A DNA stretch of 25,773 nucleotides, taken from NCBI GenBank assembly GCA_964414555.1, contig CAYPWW010000032.1:1-25773 (forward strand), written 5' to 3'. A model generated the notes under the pieces. The model worked only from the letters and a program-made list of their open reading frames with translations. It made no database searches and was not told where the DNA came from. The translations under genes were made by a program, and so were the position numbers. Of this stretch, positions 24,297-25,773 are shown in pieces (positions within the stretch are counted from its first letter, which is position 1; every line of letters starts with the position of its first letter). This stretch comes from Litorimonas sp964414555 (GTDB lineage Bacteria; Pseudomonadota; Alphaproteobacteria; Caulobacterales; Maricaulaceae).

Positions 24297-24302
24297 TGTC
24301 AA
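24297..24302 (-). promoter_or_regulatory. -35 element (TTGACA) of the cysD operon promoter
   Basis: A perfect TTGACA on the minus strand, 62 bp before the ATG at 24235, lies between the two inverted repeats. No strong -10 follows at 17-18 bp (CAAGTT or AAGTTT), which would fit a promoter needing an activator or one with the weak -10 usual in alphaproteobacteria. Confidence 0.45.
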
Positions 24303-24310
24303 GTCATGTG

Positions 24311-24324
24311 TGGGACAATTCCCA
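24311..24324. promoter_or_regulatory. inverted repeat, operator candidate 2 (distal to cysD)
   Basis: TGGGA-CAAT-TCCCA: 5-bp arms and a 4-bp spacer, the same core and spacing as the proximal copy. A GTG/CAC pair outside the arms extends it with one unpaired base. It lies upstream of the TTGACA element on the cysD side and 27 bp before the tRNA-Leu promoter on the other side. The repetition of the same 14-bp pattern in one intergenic gap makes a shared DNA-binding protein likely. Confidence 0.55.
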
Positions 24325-24350
24325 TCACGAAAAACGGCGTAGCTTTTTTA

Positions 24351-24378
24351 TTGCCAGCATGGACAGGCTTGCTATGCG
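24351..24378 (+). promoter_or_regulatory. promoter candidate for tRNA-Leu
   Basis: TTGCCA (24351-24356), 16 bp, then TATGCG (24373-24378), ending 11 bp before the mature tRNA 5' end at 24390. The location is right for a short 5' leader removed by RNase P. Hexamer matches are partial. Confidence 0.45.
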
Positions 24379-24389
24379 GGGCTTCCGCT

Positions 24390-24476
24390 GCGGGCGTGGT
24401 GGAATTGGTAGACACGCAAGACTTAAAATCTTGTTCGAGTAATCGAGTGCGGGTTCGATTCCCGCCGCCCGCACCA
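24390..24476 (+). tRNA. tRNA-Leu (anticodon UAA)
   Basis: 87-base class II tRNA with a long variable arm. The acceptor stem GCGGGCG (24390-24396) pairs with CGCCCGC (24466-24472), followed by discriminator A and an encoded CCA. The D-arm contains the usual GG-T-GG-A pattern (TGGTGGAATTGGTAGACAC). The anticodon stem CAAGA/TCTTG holds the loop CTTAAAA, giving anticodon TAA, which reads UUA leucine codons. The T-arm has GGTTCGATTCC. UUA is rare in a genome of this composition, so this is probably its only reader. Confidence 0.97.
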
Positions 24477-24480
24477 TTAT

Positions 24481-24508
24481 TTTGGCTGATTGTCGCCCAC
24501 TAGCCAAA
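24481..24508. terminator. weak inverted repeat between tRNA-Leu and the convergent CinA-like gene
   Basis: TTTGGCT (24481-24487) and AGCCAAA (24502-24508) form a 7-bp stem with a 14-base loop in the 43-bp gap between the two convergent genes. No T-run follows in either direction, so a terminator role is only a possibility. Confidence 0.3.
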
Positions 24509-24519
24509 CCCGCCTTGGA

Positions 24520-25257
24520 TCAAGCACTCATCAAACGATCAACCAAAGCCTCTAGGGCCAGTTTCACTTTCTCTAGCACTGCCTCGTCCCGTCCGCGCGC
24601 AATGAAGTTCACGCCGCGAAGTTCATCGTTGAACCAAGGATAACTACCGATCGAGACGCCGGGATGATTGACTTCGATCTTTGCCAGATCCGCTGCGGCG
24701 TCACCTTCCCCAATACCAGAAGCACTAACGGTGAGACTGTGCAGAACCGTACCGCCCTCTATCCGATGTCCGATATCGGCCAACATGCCGCGCATGATCT
24801 GCGGCACGCCAGCCAAGGTGAAGACATTCCGCGTCTGGAATCCCGGCGCTTGGCTGACAGGATTATGAATCAGCTCCGCGCCGTCCGGAATACGGGCCAT
24901 ACGCCGCCGGGCCGCGTTCAGCTCATCTTCGGCGTAACGCTCGCGCAGCGCCGCAATCGCGTCTGCGCGTTCAGATATGCCGAGATCAAACGCCGCAGCG
25001 ATCGCATCTGCCGTGATGTCATCATGGGTCGGCCCGATCCCGCCTGGCGTGAAGACATAATCAAAGCGGTCAGAAAAGGCGCGCACGGTCTGCGAAATCG
25101 TCTCGGCCTCATCCGAGATGATCCGCGCCTCACCGACTTGCACACCCATCGGCGCGAGGAATTTTGCAATCGTCGCCAGGTTTGTGTCCTGCGTGCGCCC
25201 ACTCAAGAGTTCATCCCCGATTAAGAGGATTCCAGCCGTTACCGTTTTCTTGCTCAT
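24520..25257 (-). CDS. CinA N-terminal-type (MoCF/MoaB-fold) protein
   Basis: 245 residues of the competence/damage-inducible protein A N-terminal type (COG1058), with the molybdopterin-binding-like fold. Visible: GDELLSGRTQDTN (about 14-26), TPGGIGPTHDDIT (about 69-82), and NPVSQAPGFQTRNVFTLAGVP. Full CinA proteins also carry a C-terminal nicotinamide-nucleotide amidase of about 160 residues, which is absent here, as in many alphaproteobacteria where the two halves are separate genes. CinA-N domains hydrolyse ADP-ribose or related dinucleotides in some bacteria; the activity here is not determinable. It diverges from map with 88 bp between starts. Confidence 0.9.
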   Translation of the reverse strand: MSKKTVTAGILLIGDELLSGRTQDTNLATIAKFLAPMGVQVGEARIISDEAETISQTVRAFSDRFDYVFTPGGIGPTHDDITADAIAAAFDLGISERADAIAALRERYAEDELNAARRRMARIPDGAELIHNPVSQAPGFQTRNVFTLAGVPQIMRGMLADIGHRIEGGTVLHSLTVSASGIGEGDAAADLAKIEVNHPGVSIGSYPWFNDELRGVNFIARGRDEAVLEKVKLALEALVDRLMSA

Positions 25258-25345
25258 GCGCGCGCTTTAGGGGCTGCCGGACAAGGTGTCACCCCGTTCG
25301 CATTAACGGTAGCCCTTCGCCCGCTCCCACACTATATCAGTGATT

Positions 25346-25773
25346 ATGAATTACATCGACGCAACAGACGCCCCCGAATTTCGCGATGGCGCGATCAAGC
25401 TTCATGGTCCAGCAGGCTTTGAAGGTATGCGCAAGGCTGGCCATTTGGCCGCGTCTTGTTTGGACATGCTGGCAGGTATGGTCGCGCCCGGGGTGACAAC
25501 AGCAGAGCTCGATAAAGCCGCCTATGACTTCATTCGCGATCACGGCGCCCTGCCAGCGACCTTGGGCTATCGCGGGTATAAGCACTCGCTTTGCACCTCG
25601 CTGAATCATGTCGTGTGCCACGGCATCCCGAATGACAAACCCCTCAAGGATGGCGACATTCTGAACATTGATGTCACAGCGATTATCGATGGCTGGCACG
25701 GCGATACGTCGCGCATGTATCAGGTCGGCGAAGTCAATCGCCGCGCAGAGCGCCTCGTCCAGATCACCTATGA
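25346..25773 (+). CDS. map: methionine aminopeptidase type I, 5' part (3' end outside window)
   Basis: Removes the N-terminal methionine from nascent proteins. 142 residues are visible of about 265-275. The N-terminus DAPEFRDGAIKLHGPAGFEGMRKAG is typical of alphaproteobacterial Map. Substrate and metal residues are in CHGIPNDKPL (His), NIDVTAI (first metal Asp) and GDTSRM (second metal Asp). The remaining metal ligands lie beyond the window. The ATG at 25346 matches the family start, although no strong ribosome site is visible before it. The frame is open to the last base of the window. Confidence 0.96.
   Translation, partial: MNYIDATDAPEFRDGAIKLHGPAGFEGMRKAGHLAASCLDMLAGMVAPGVTTAELDKAAYDFIRDHGALPATLGYRGYKHSLCTSLNHVVCHGIPNDKPLKDGDILNIDVTAIIDGWHGDTSRMYQVGEVNRRAERLVQITY

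Noticed and set aside
24390..24476. tRNA-Leu as an integration site for a mobile element
   Set aside because: No integrase, no repeated 3' tRNA end and no island genes are present nearby; the flanks are ordinary chromosomal genes.

Overview
The window looks like a chromosomal, mostly housekeeping stretch of an alphaproteobacterium. It is probably a stalked or budding marine member of the Hyphomonadaceae/Caulobacterales group. The grounds are the protein sequences (Map, CysE, class III alcohol dehydrogenase, DUF3126, DUF2799), the M23 endopeptidase-bactofilin pair known from Hyphomonas-type morphogenesis, and a full CtrA-type box in front of that pair. Genes are densely packed on both strands, no intergenic gap exceeds about 155 bp, and I see no prophage, insertion sequence, CRISPR array or defence island.

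Layout. 1-1109 (+): the 3' part of tyrS. 1111-4605 (-): a large AsmA/YhdP-like envelope protein. 4689-5989 (+): a one-cysteine peroxiredoxin and a DUF455 ferritin-like protein. 6088-7717 (+): an M23 peptidase (LmdC-like) overlapping a bactofilin gene. 7778-9197 (-): a small two-TM protein gene, then asd. 9248-10163 (+): two overlapping, homologous, exported four-cysteine proteins. 10160-10735 (-): a DUF2799 lipoprotein. 10846-13941 (+): patatin-like phospholipase, polytopic membrane protein, GYF_2-domain protein. 13938-17222 (-): acyltransferase 3, queF, cysE, DUF3126 and gamma-carbonic-anhydrase-like genes. 17304-19507 (+): frmA, an unrecognised 90-aa gene, and fghA. 19504-24235 (-): cysD, cysNC, a DHH phosphoesterase and an alpha/beta hydrolase. 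24390-24476 (+): tRNA-Leu(UAA). 24520-25257 (-): a CinA-N-type protein. 25346-25773 (+): the 5' part of map.

How they fit. cysD-cysNC activates sulfate to PAPS, and the DHH protein could remove the by-product pAp. CysE makes the O-acetylserine that accepts the reduced sulfur. frmA and fghA form the glutathione-dependent formaldehyde detoxification pathway. The M23 peptidase and bactofilin probably localise cell-wall remodelling, apparently under cell-cycle (CtrA) control.

The least ordinary signal is at cysD. Its reading frame carries about 69 extra N-terminal residues resembling a small alphaproteobacterial helix-turn-helix protein. Two near-identical inverted repeats (TGGGA-N4-TCCCA) flank a TTGACA element just upstream. 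This suggests, without proving, a sulfate-assimilation enzyme that regulates its own operon. Other points for a second look are the low-GC 90-aa gene inside the formaldehyde operon, the tandem exported paralogues, and a 16-bp hairpin abutting the cysE ribosome binding site.
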